Below the pieces are notes generated by a model. It did no database searches. It was not told the DNA's origin and worked only from the letters and a program-made list of their open reading frames with translations. 64,000 nucleotides of DNA, from the NCBI GenBank assembly GCA_942490535.1, contig CALNXQ010000002.1, positions 620,001 to 684,000 on the forward strand. Reading direction: 5' to 3'. This document shows positions 37,422 through 46,175 of this stretch, in pieces (the stretch's first letter is position 1; the number at the start of each line of letters is the position of its first letter). The DNA comes from JAEINY01 sp942490535 (GTDB lineage: Bacteria > Bacteroidota > Bacteroidia > Bacteroidales > Marinilabiliaceae). Both the position numbers and the translations under genes were made by a program.

Positions 37422-38354
37422 TTAGAAAAATCTTGGTGAATGAACTTTTGTTGCTTCGCGATAAAGCCTCACATCTAAAACAATCTCATGGGATCCTTTT
37501 GAGAAATTGCTGATACGTGAGCCGGAGATATCATAGGCATAGCCCACGTTCAGGTTTTTGCCTATTGCCACCTGAAGAAATGCAAAATAAGTATCCGGGT
37601 TACGCAACCCTGCACCCAATGCCAATCGGTCATATAATGAAGTAGCTAAGCTGAAATCTAGTGAGGGGCTTACATTATTTACTTTTTTTACACAAACAGA
37701 AGGCTTAAGCTTTATTTTTTCATTCTTAAAACTAAAGATATAACCACTAACCAGGTAAAAATGGTTTTGCTCTTTCAGGTTATATACATCGCTTTCATCA
37801 TTGCTAAACGAAAAGCTATTGGTGATTATTTTGGGGACCGATAAGCCCAGGTACCAATTGTTAGAATACAAGAAAACCCCGGAACCAAAGGTAAACGAAG
37901 ACCGTTGCACAGTACCTTGTTCCAGCGCTGCGTCGCCATGATCGTTGGTTTGCAACATATCCAGGTTGGCAGAATAGTGATTCATCCCGGCATTTAAGCC
38001 CATCGACAGCCTGATGTCACTTGTAAGCTTCACCGAATACGCATACCCCAACGTGAGTATGCTATTGCGCAGCGGGCCAACATTATCCTGCAAGACAGTA
38101 ATACCTACGGCCGAATTAAAGTATTTAAACGGATAGCCTAGTGTGAGCGCATTGGATTTTGGGGCACCCGGAAAACCAACCCACTGGTTCCTGCTGGAAA
38201 TCTGCAGATTCATATAGTTGATACTGCCAATGTAGGCGGGATTTATAATGGCCTGGTTAAACGCATACTGCGTGAACTGATTTTCTTGTTGCGCCACTAA
38301 TAACGTTATCGGTTGCAGGCCGATTAGTAATAGTATAATTCTGATATATTTCAT
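37422..38354 (-). CDS. PorP/SprF-family type IX secretion outer-membrane protein
   Basis: From the ATG at 38354 the protein has 310 residues and a signal peptide (MKYIRIILLLIGLQPITLLV). An upstream in-frame start at 38381 would overlap the preceding gene and spoil the signal. The family hallmark is QFTQYAFNQAIINPAYIGS just after cleavage, followed by SSRNQWVGFPGAPKSNAL. The rest is a beta-barrel with VGYAYDISGSRISNFSKGSH near the end. In Flavobacterium the paralogue SprF is needed to deliver or anchor the adhesin SprB, a protein with the same type B sorting domain as the gene just upstream. It begins 7 bp after that gene's stop. Inference: it is the dedicated partner of the 1941-residue adhesin. 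Confidence 0.95.
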   Translation of the reverse strand: MKYIRIILLLIGLQPITLLVAQQENQFTQYAFNQAIINPAYIGSINYMNLQISSRNQWVGFPGAPKSNALTLGYPFKYFNSAVGITVLQDNVGPLRNSILTLGYAYSVKLTSDIRLSMGLNAGMNHYSANLDMLQTNDHGDAALEQGTVQRSSFTFGSGVFLYSNNWYLGLSVPKIITNSFSFSNDESDVYNLKEQNHFYLVSGYIFSFKNEKIKLKPSVCVKKVNNVSPSLDFSLATSLYDRLALGAGLRNPDTYFAFLQVAIGKNLNVGYAYDISGSRISNFSKGSHEIVLDVRLYREATKVHSPRFF

Positions 38355-38361
38355 GTCTTGT

Positions 38362-41300
38362 CTATCGTGAAATGTAAACAAATCCTTTTATGGGGTCATC
38401 TCCGTCTAACAAATACAATAGGTAATAATACGTCCCATCGGGTAGTGGTTTGTTATTGGAGGTACCATCCCATGTATTATTGTAGCCTTCTTTACTGTAT
38501 ACCTCCTGTTCCCACCGGTTGTAAACATAAAGACGATTGCTTGGAAATTTATCAATGTGTGTAATTTCAAAAAGATCATTTTTCCCGTCCCCATTGGGTG
38601 TGATGGCCTGAGGAATAAAGAGGGTCTCTTTATAAGGTTGAACCATAATGTAAAGTTTGCCCTCCGAACAGTTGTTTCGTAAATCGCATATTTGATAAAC
38701 CAGCGAGTCGGGGCCTATGAAACCGGGATTGGAGACATAGTCCACAAGAATCCTTCCGTCTCCTAAGGCCGTTATATCCGGGTGTGATCCGGGATAAGTA
38801 ACCACGTAAACGGATTCTCTGTCCAGATCATTTTCAGGGTCTGTGTCGTTTGCTGCCACATGGGCCGTGTCGCTTAAACATTGGATGACCCAAACGGTAT
38901 CCGCTGCGGTTACCGGTGCATCATCAAACGATTGCTGAAGGTTGATAAAAATTTTGGCTTGAGAGCAAAACTGAGATGAGTCGCATATTTCATAACTCAG
39001 TACATCGGAGCCAATGTAGTTTTCGCTTGGGTAATAGGTTAAAACACCACTTTGGGCATCAAACGAAATATGATCTGAAACATCTGCGCTTAAAAGCCTG
39101 AAGCTGGATGCATCCAGGTTATTATCCGGATCAATGTCATTACTCAAAATAGCTACTTCCAACGGCACATCTTCATAACCGTTGGCATAATCGTCAAAGG
39201 CCACCGGTGGATCATTCACCTGACCTACCTGTATAATTATTTCGCCGGTGCCACTTAAGAAAGTCATATCGCTCACACTGTAGGCTAAGCGTACGGTGCC
39301 ATAAAAGTCTTTCTCAGGGGTAAACACAAATTCATGACCTGTATTTGAGATACTCCCATAGGATACAGCCCCAACCAATGTTACCGTTTGGGCATCAATG
39401 TTATTTTCAGGATCGGTATCGTTGTTGGCAAGGTTCAAAAGCGTAACCGGTACTTCTTCATCGGTATAAAAAGTATCAGCAACGGCCACCGGTGGTTCCT
39501 CCACTTGCCTGACATTAATTACGATCCACGAAGAGTCGCTTTGGGAAGGCATTGCATGATCGAAAATGATATACTTCACCGAATCCAGCCCTATATAAGT
39601 GTTGTCGGGTGTATAAGTGAAGGTTCCATCAGCATTTAATACCATATCTCCATGTAGTGCAACACTTACAGGGTTATCATATTGCACAGTCAAGCCCAGA
39701 CCTTCACGATCGATATCATTCAGTAAAATACTGGTTGCTGTCAGGGTTTCTTTTTCGTTTACGACAAACAAATCCTTTACTGCAACAGGGGGTAAATCAT
39801 CTACCGGTAGTACTTCTATGTGCACCTTAGCAGAAGCACACGCTTCGGGAATACCGGTATCACATACCCTGTATTCAAAACCATCAGCACCAAAATAATT
39901 GGGATCAGGTGTGTAACTAAACAAGCCGTCTTCCTGTATGGCAACCCTTCCGTGTACCGGACCAGTAAGTGGTACCGGGCTATAAATCAGCTGTTGCCCG
40001 TCCGGTTCGGTATCGTTGATGGCAAGATCACCATAGGCCACATTGTCTTCCTGAACACCAATGGTATCATTGACAGCAACCGGGGAGTAGTTAACAGCAT
40101 ACAGGGTATCTGTGACGGTGGCCGAACACTGAATGTTGTCAGTGACTGTAAGCGACACATAATAGGTGGCTTGTTCATTATCCCCTGTAAAGGTATGTCT
40201 GGGATTACGTTCTGCGGACCTGGTGTTATCTCCAAAATCCCAGTTCCATGAAACCAACTCGTTGTCGGACGAGGCTTGTTCTGTAAATGTAGCATTCAAT
40301 GGTGCATAACCTGAAACCGGCTCGCTTATAAATGCTGCATCAATATGGCTGACTTGAATTTGCGTGGTCGTACTATCAGTACAGCCTTGTTGATCGGTAA
40401 CGGTTAATTTCGCCGTGTATGATCCCCCTTCGTTGTACGTGTGATGGACTGGTGAAAGCGTGGAAAAATCAGTGTCGTTAAAATCCCAGCGTTTCTGAAC
40501 AATGGGATAATCCGATTGACTCTCATTGGTAAACAGGATGCTTTCACCCAAACAGGCATTCCGTTTGGATGTACTAAAGGCTGCATCCAGGGTCGAAGGA
40601 AAAACGGTGATAAAGTCCTCTTGTTTTAGCGTAGCACTGCAGCCCATGGATGTTTTCACATAGAGCTCTACATCATATGTTCCCGGCGCAAAATAAGTGT
40701 GTGCGGGAGCGGAGTTGTTACTGCTGTATCGGGAATCGCCAAAATCCCAAATCATCTCACTGATTTGCGATACCTGGGACGAGTTCAAATTGATAATGCC
40801 TTGAAAATTTAATGAAGTGCCTGCACAAATCTTTCTATGGTCGGCTGTGAAGGATAACTCCGGGTAACTGTCAACGATTATCGGGTCGCCATCGTATTCC
40901 ATCGTACATCCCTCTTTATCAGTTAGAATGATGGACGGGAAAAAGCTCCGCGACTCGTTGTAGGCATGACTAAAACTCAATTGGTTGTCGTAATGGTTGG
41001 TACCGTCACCCACATCCCATGAGATCTGATTGCCAGGATCTGTATCAGTGAAGTACTGAACCGTAAGAGGGATACACCCGGCAGAAACATCGGTAGTGAT
41101 TGAACCTACCGGACCGGTCAGGTGAATGAAATCTGTCTTGATGAGTTCACGTGTACACCCTCCCTTACTGGTCACTATGAGTTTAACATCAAAATAACCA
41201 GGCTCCGTATACAAATATTGGGGATCTTTATTTTGAGAAACAGCACCTTCACCATCTCCAAAATCCCATTGCCACCCGTAAATATCCTCCGATGAATGAT

Positions 41301-44187
41301 CGTAAAATACAGCTGGTAAAGCATTACGGGCACATCCTAAGGCTGTTTTATACGCATCAAAATCAACCACAGGTGTAACGGCATTGACACTTTGAGTTGT
41401 GGAACCGGAGCATCCCTGTTGTGTTGTAACTGTAAGTTTTACATCGTAGGTTCCATCCTTGCTGTAAGTATATTTTGGTGCTTTCTCAACAGATGTTCCG
41501 CCATCTCCAAAATCCCATGAGTAGCTGAGATCTTCACCCAGGGAAATATTCTGTACTTGCAACTCATTATTGGTACAGGTGTAATCGCCTAAAATAAACA
41601 GCGCCTCGGCCACCGGCACATTCATGGTTAGCGTATCGGAGCTTGTACATCCGTTCGCATCAGTTACAGATAATATGGCCGATTGGGTTCCCGGGAAATC
41701 ATAGGCATGTTGGACTGTTTCAGCTGTTTCAGTCTGACCGGGGCCAAAAAGCCAGTTCCGGTTGACTATGTTTGTGTTTGAGCGCGAAATATCTTTTAAT
41801 TCAAATGATTCGCCCACGCAAACGGCATCTTTTATAAAGCCTATTTCCGCGTGGGAATAATTTACTTTGACTGCTTTTTCCCTTACAAAGGCTTCGCGGC
41901 AGCCATAGAACTCCTCTACAGTGAGCTTGACATCAAATTCCCCGGGCGTTGTATAAACATGGGTCACTTCGGCTGTTTTCGTGGTATCAATCGTTCCATC
42001 GCCAAAATCCCAGAACCATCGGTATATCTTTCCTGTTGTGGTTGATTTGTCAATGAAAGAAACCGTAAAAGGCAAGCACCCTTCATTTATACTTGTGAGC
42101 TCAAAGTAAGGCTCAGTAACGGATACGTGAACCGTTTGTGTTTCATAATCCTTACAACCGGTGGTGTGATTTGTTACCGTTTGATAGACGTTGTAATTGC
42201 CCGTATTTTCGTAGATGTGATAGGGTGGCGTTACCTTTTGCTGAGTTCCGTCGCCAAAATTCCAGGCTATTTCATCGTATTGCTGGGTGTAGTTATGAAT
42301 GTTACTTTGTGCCGGAATTTCGCAAATGGGATCCTCCATAAAAAAGTAGGCTACCGGAGGTTTAATAAAAATCACATCCTCTTTCTTTAATGAAGCGGTA
42401 CATCCGTAATTATCCAGCAATAGCTCAACAGACTTACTCCCCGGAGAATAGAAATGATAATCGTAACTGCCGGGTTTATCCTCATTAAAATTTTCAAAGT
42501 CACCACCAATGTGCCACTCTTCGGTTTGGTAATTGGAAGAACGATTGATCAATTCAATGGGTGACCGGTTACAGCTATCCGTCTGAGTCACTTCAAAGTT
42601 AACGATCGGCTTGTCACCACCATTGATATCAATAGTTGAACTAACCGGGCAGCCCTGTTCATTGGTGTAGGTGAGTCTGACCTGGTAACGACCTTCCGCC
42701 TTAAAAGTGTGCCTGGGTGCCTGAAGAGTCGACGCTTCTCCATCGCCAAAATCCCAATGCCCGTTTTTGAGGGGGGCATCCGTACTAAATTGCACATCAA
42801 GAGGGACACACCCGTTTTGCCGGTCGGCAATGATAGGCATGCCTCCGGGCGAATACAAATTGAGAATTTTAGTAAGCGTATCGGGCTCTCCCTTGCCATA
42901 AGCAATAAGCTTTACTAAAAATTCTCCCGTACTGTTAAACGTATGGTTCACCATGGTGTCAGAAGCAGATGATCCGCCGTCGCCAAAGTGCCACACCACG
43001 CGCTCTGCCATTTTCGAGGCATTGGTAAATTTAACAATAAAAGGCGGTTTACATAGCGTTTGCTGTTCCATCGTAAAATTTGCCAATGGCGAGGGAAGTA
43101 TACCTATTTGCGTGGTTCGATATAGGTGACAACCGTTTTTTAGTACTGCGGTAATACTTACATCATATTTCCCCGAATCGGCATAACAATATTTGAACTG
43201 TCTTTCATTCGTTTTAAAGCCATCACCCAGATCCCACTCCACATAGCGAATATTTTGGTTTTTAAGATTAAAAAATATACTGTCTTTTAATCCGGGCCCT
43301 TCACGCACAACACTATAATCCAATGTATCCACATCCAATGCGATAGCATTTTCAACCCTTAGGGAATCAGTACATTCCCCCATTTGGGCCGATAGCGAAA
43401 TAGTATAATGACCGTTCTTTTCAAAGCTATAGTTCAGTTCCTGTTCGTTTGAAACGACTTTATCGTTTATTTTCCATTCCCAATTACTGATATATACAAA
43501 AGGCTCATCTACATCTTTAATGGCTGTCGTGTTGGTAATGGAGGGTTGATAAGGCAACTCACAGGGGGTATCTCCGGTAATTTTAAAATTTACCTCGGGT
43601 ACTTTACTAACTGTAATGTATTTAGATTTAGAAGCATTGCCATAGCACCCATGTTCATCTATTGCCATCAGGGTTATTTTATAACTTCCCGGTTCATTAA
43701 AGGTAAAGTTTGGATTTTCTTCGGAAATGGAAGTGCCATTTATAAGCCAAACCCAACTCTCAATTTCGCCATCTGCCGGTACGGTTTTGTCATGAAACTG
43801 CACCTGCAAGGGCACACAACCCGAAGTCCGATCCGATGAAAAATTGGGCACAGGATTATTGTATACTTTAATATAGGCTGTTTTTTCAACTGCAATGTGG
43901 CCATTAATCGTCAGCTTAACAGTGTATTTACCGGGACTAGTGTAGTTGGCTTTGGGGTTTTGCAAGGTAGAAAGGTTGCCATTTCCAAAATCCCATTCCC
44001 AGGATGCCGCACCTTCCGAATCATCCGTAAACTGCACGCTGAGCGAATTACAACCTTCGGTGATGTTAGCATGAAAATCAGCCTTTTGAGCGAGTAATGG
44101 ATAAGAAAAGCTGAGAAGTAATAGAACACAAAAAATGAAACCAAAACGATATGCTGCTTGGCTTATGACACGACTTCGAAGGATCAT
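38362..44187 (-). CDS. Giant PKD/cadherin-like surface adhesin with type B T9SS (gliding-associated) C-terminal domain
   Basis: The protein has 1941 residues with a signal peptide (hydrophobic core about 15-33). I count about 16 PKD-like repeats between residues 35 and 1370, each marked by a WDFGDG-type motif (WEWDFGNG, VVWHFGDGG, WFWDFGDGT, WQWDFGDGE), several with paired cysteines. Five cadherin-like/Ig-like repeats follow (about 1370-1830), each opening with PPVAV-D or a variant and containing YTPDPNYFGADGFEYRVCD-type strands. The last 85 residues (IPQAITPNGDGKNDLFEI) are the gliding-motility-associated C-terminal domain (CHU_C type), which directs T9SS export with a PorP/SprF partner. Its partner genes are directly downstream. 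A surface adhesin or gliding adhesin role is inferred. Confidence 0.93.
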   Translation of the reverse strand: MILRSRVISQAAYRFGFIFCVLLLLSFSYPLLAQKADFHANITEGCNSLSVQFTDDSEGAASWEWDFGNGNLSTLQNPKANYTSPGKYTVKLTINGHIAVEKTAYIKVYNNPVPNFSSDRTSGCVPLQVQFHDKTVPADGEIESWVWLINGTSISEENPNFTFNEPGSYKITLMAIDEHGCYGNASKSKYITVSKVPEVNFKITGDTPCELPYQPSITNTTAIKDVDEPFVYISNWEWKINDKVVSNEQELNYSFEKNGHYTISLSAQMGECTDSLRVENAIALDVDTLDYSVVREGPGLKDSIFFNLKNQNIRYVEWDLGDGFKTNERQFKYCYADSGKYDVSITAVLKNGCHLYRTTQIGILPSPLANFTMEQQTLCKPPFIVKFTNASKMAERVVWHFGDGGSSASDTMVNHTFNSTGEFLVKLIAYGKGEPDTLTKILNLYSPGGMPIIADRQNGCVPLDVQFSTDAPLKNGHWDFGDGEASTLQAPRHTFKAEGRYQVRLTYTNEQGCPVSSTIDINGGDKPIVNFEVTQTDSCNRSPIELINRSSNYQTEEWHIGGDFENFNEDKPGSYDYHFYSPGSKSVELLLDNYGCTASLKKEDVIFIKPPVAYFFMEDPICEIPAQSNIHNYTQQYDEIAWNFGDGTQQKVTPPYHIYENTGNYNVYQTVTNHTTGCKDYETQTVHVSVTEPYFELTSINEGCLPFTVSFIDKSTTTGKIYRWFWDFGDGTIDTTKTAEVTHVYTTPGEFDVKLTVEEFYGCREAFVREKAVKVNYSHAEIGFIKDAVCVGESFELKDISRSNTNIVNRNWLFGPGQTETAETVQHAYDFPGTQSAILSVTDANGCTSSDTLTMNVPVAEALFILGDYTCTNNELQVQNISLGEDLSYSWDFGDGGTSVEKAPKYTYSKDGTYDVKLTVTTQQGCSGSTTQSVNAVTPVVDFDAYKTALGCARNALPAVFYDHSSEDIYGWQWDFGDGEGAVSQNKDPQYLYTEPGYFDVKLIVTSKGGCTRELIKTDFIHLTGPVGSITTDVSAGCIPLTVQYFTDTDPGNQISWDVGDGTNHYDNQLSFSHAYNESRSFFPSIILTDKEGCTMEYDGDPIIVDSYPELSFTADHRKICAGTSLNFQGIINLNSSQVSQISEMIWDFGDSRYSSNNSAPAHTYFAPGTYDVELYVKTSMGCSATLKQEDFITVFPSTLDAAFSTSKRNACLGESILFTNESQSDYPIVQKRWDFNDTDFSTLSPVHHTYNEGGSYTAKLTVTDQQGCTDSTTTQIQVSHIDAAFISEPVSGYAPLNATFTEQASSDNELVSWNWDFGDNTRSAERNPRHTFTGDNEQATYYVSLTVTDNIQCSATVTDTLYAVNYSPVAVNDTIGVQEDNVAYGDLAINDTEPDGQQLIYSPVPLTGPVHGRVAIQEDGLFSYTPDPNYFGADGFEYRVCDTGIPEACASAKVHIEVLPVDDLPPVAVKDLFVVNEKETLTATSILLNDIDREGLGLTVQYDNPVSVALHGDMVLNADGTFTYTPDNTYIGLDSVKYIIFDHAMPSQSDSSWIVINVRQVEEPPVAVADTFYTDEEVPVTLLNLANNDTDPENNIDAQTVTLVGAVSYGSISNTGHEFVFTPEKDFYGTVRLAYSVSDMTFLSGTGEIIIQVGQVNDPPVAFDDYANGYEDVPLEVAILSNDIDPDNNLDASSFRLLSADVSDHISFDAQSGVLTYYPSENYIGSDVLSYEICDSSQFCSQAKIFINLQQSFDDAPVTAADTVWVIQCLSDTAHVAANDTDPENDLDRESVYVVTYPGSHPDITALGDGRILVDYVSNPGFIGPDSLVYQICDLRNNCSEGKLYIMVQPYKETLFIPQAITPNGDGKNDLFEITHIDKFPSNRLYVYNRWEQEVYSKEGYNNTWDGTSNNKPLPDGTYYYLLYLLDGDDPIKGFVYISR

Positions 44188-44716
44188 AATAATAATGTGA
44201 AACCCAGTTAATAATTGCGTGCGAAATTATTAAATTATCATAAAACAATTAACTTAATTTAGTATTTTATTCATAAAAAGTTACCTGACACACTGGAATT
44301 ACTGTAAAATAATTCTTAGAAGTACTTATTATTCTAATGATATCCACAAAATTTTTAAAAAAATTGAGCGGGTGCTCTGTGCTGTTGAGCTAACCAAAGA
44401 AGGCTATGTTTAAAACGAATAAACCCCTCCTCTCCTTACACACACGCATTAAGTTGGTTAACAACGGATCTGAAGTATACCAGAAGTATATTAAACTCAT
44501 ATTAAAGTCACAGTTTTCTCATAGTTTACTCATATTAAATTCAATTAATTCTGTATTTATATCACTAATAATTTGAATAATCTATACTTTAATCATGTGT
44601 TAAGTACACTAAAGCCCCTTAGTTGAATCACATCAACTTCACTTAAAAGCTACAGTCAGGACTCGATTAAAAACAATGAGAATATTTAATCACCCTTGCG
44701 CAATACCTAAATGAAA
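44188..44716. other. Intergenic region upstream of the adhesin cassette, no gene seen
   Basis: About 530 bp, AT-rich, without a supported reading frame on either strand. It must hold the promoter of the adhesin operon, but I find no exact TAnnTTTG element. A long leader or decayed DNA is possible. Confidence 0.5.
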
Positions 44717-44753
44717 AGGTGGATGCAAGTCATTATCGACGTCACATCCACCT
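44717..44753 (-). terminator. Hairpin after the sulfatase pseudogene
   Basis: Perfect 9-bp inverted repeat (AGGTGGATG at 44717-44725, CATCCACCT at 44745-44753). It lies about 100 bp beyond the pseudogene's stop on the minus strand and followed by a few Ts, so it is probably its old terminator. Confidence 0.45.
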
Positions 44754-44851
44754 GGATTTCTAAAAGCCATCAACTAAAGTTGTACTTCAGATTCTTAAAC
44801 ATGCAAAAACCAATGGTTTTCAGCTCAAGTTTTTCAGCTTTCAACCCGATA

Positions 44852-45430
44852 TTAAGGATTGAATTTAAACACCTCCGATTCGGTGCGGCCCTTCTTAAAG
44901 AGGCGTTCCTCTTGCTGCATGATGTCTGGGTGTTAAGTGGCAACATTGGTAGTTTCACCGGGATCCTCTTCCAGATTATACAGTTCCCAACTTGTTTTCT
45001 TCGGGTTGAGAACGTGGTATTTCACGCCTTTCCACTTACCCATTCGAACGGCTTGCCGCCCGCCCAATTCATGAAATTCCCAATACAGATAGGGATGCTC
45101 CTTTTGTTGCCCTTAACCACTCAAAACAGGCCACAGGGATATCCCATCGGTAGGATTCGCATAATGCTTGCCGATCATTTCACAAAAGGTGGGGCAGCAT
45201 ATCCCAGAAAGCACCCACATGATCGTAAACACTTCCTGCCTGAATGACTGACGGCCATTTAGCTACCATGGGCAACCGAATGCCTCCTTCGTATAAATCG
45301 CGCTTATACCCTTTAAAAATACCATTGCTCTTGAAGTAATCCGGGTCCGCACCCCCTTCCAGGTGGGGTCCATTATCCGAGGTAAAGATGATTAAGGTGT
45401 TGTCTGCTATTCCCATTTTCTCATATATGG
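44852..45430 (-). pseudogene. Arylsulfatase-family sulfatase, 3' fragment, decayed
   Basis: Only the C-terminal part survives. It reads YEKMGIADNTLIIFTSDNGP, then EGGADPDYF and KRDLYEGGIRLPMVAKWPS, all hallmarks of the C-terminal half of type I sulfatases (the catalytic Cys/Ser motif is lost). Lesions: an extra base in a G run at 45191-45194 shifts the frame after FWDML; a TAA at 45113-45115 interrupts after WPVLSG; another TAA at 44933-44935 falls near the end. The sense continues as HPYLYWEFHELGGRQAVRMG to FKFNP. The 5' side breaks at about 45425-45430, directly against a truncated IS4 transposase. The original would have been about 450-550 residues and secreted. Confidence 0.88.
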
Positions 45431-46133
45431 TTGCAGATGCAGGGTTTGCCAAACGTTCATTTGTTGATAAAATAATGGCCGAGGATATGCATTTAATTTG
45501 CAGGCTAAGGAACGATGCAGATGTGCACTATTTACATGATGGCAAACCCAGAGGAAAAAGAGGAAGGCCAAAAAAATACCAAGGAGAAGTGGAACACTCA
45601 AATATTAGAAAAGATTATTTCACATTGGAATCATGTGATGACCAGTCCATAATCAACAGTACAATTGTATACTCAAAATCATTAAAGCGTAAAATCAAGC
45701 TGGTTCACGTTTGTTATAACAATGGCAAGCAGACTCACAAGTTGTCCTTCTCAACAGACATCAAGCTCGAAGCTTTGGATGTTCTGAAATACTATCAAAG
45801 TCGTTTTCAAATTGAATTTCTTTACCGGGATGGCAAACAGCCTACTGGAATAAATGATTGTCAGGCCAGAAGTAAAAACAAGCTGGACTTTCACTTTAAT
45901 GCATCACTAACGGCAATCAATATTGCCAAGATTGCACCCCGGTTAAGCATACCCAAAGAACAATGCAGATCATTTTCTATGAGGGATGTAAAAACGATAA
46001 ACCACAATAGTTTACAATTGAAATTGTTTTTTGGTAAGTATGGATTAATCCATACTTACCAAAAAATCAAAAGAAGGCAAGAGAGCTATTGTGCCATGGC
46101 ATTATCGCCGCATAAAATTTTAACGAAGTATTG
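45425..46133 (+). mobile_element. IS4-type insertion sequence, copy 2, 5'-truncated
   Basis: The copy starts abruptly at VADAGFAKRSFVDKI (about 45425-45470), so the left inverted repeat and the first ~450 bp, including the first catalytic Asp, are missing. The right end (ending 46133) is preserved and matches that of copy 1. Nucleotide identity to copy 1 (23.99-24.70 kb) is very high by eye, with scattered changes. The left junction is inside the sulfatase pseudogene, so a deletion or recombination removed the left end of the IS together with the 5' part of the sulfatase gene. Confidence 0.85.
45425..46133 (+). pseudogene. IS4-family transposase pseudogene, copy 2
   Basis: An open frame runs through this copy and keeps the second Asp region (VADAGFAKRSF) and the YREK block YQSRFQIEFLYRDGK. 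Its C-terminus is out of frame relative to copy 1: after LFFGKYG it reads LIHTYQKIKRRQESYCA instead of INPHLPKNQKKARELLC. The shift lies exactly in a 40-bp palindrome at 46027-46066. With the N-terminal third missing and the tail shifted, it is non-functional. It could still serve as a target for recombination with copy 1. Confidence 0.85.
46027..46066. repeat. 40-bp perfect palindrome inside the IS4 copy 2
   Basis: Six Ts, then GGTAAGTATGGATT and its exact reverse complement AATCCATACTTACC, then six As: both 20-bp arms match without a single mismatch or spacer. In copy 1 the same place (24594-24634) is a 41-bp imperfect palindrome. It is part of the transposase frame, not a terminator. Confidence 0.95.
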
Positions 46134-46175
46134 ATACCTTAAAGGCTTTTTTTATAATTGCTCATCCACCCAAAA

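Noticed and set aside
38362..44187. Regularly spaced 'ccaaaatccca' short repeats that could suggest a CRISPR array
   Set aside because: Their spacing (about 200-300 bp) and position coincide with the WDFGD codons of each PKD repeat, so they are coding repeats.
44711..45247. A 178-codon plus-strand reading frame
   Set aside because: It is antisense to the sulfatase pseudogene, whose minus-strand sense (LYEGGIRLP, HPYLYWEFHELGG) is clear; no family is recognisable in the plus frame.
23544..46133. A composite transposon flanked by the two IS4 copies
   Set aside because: Copy 2 has lost its left end, both transposases are broken, the copies are direct repeats over 22 kb, and no target duplication was found at the outer ends.
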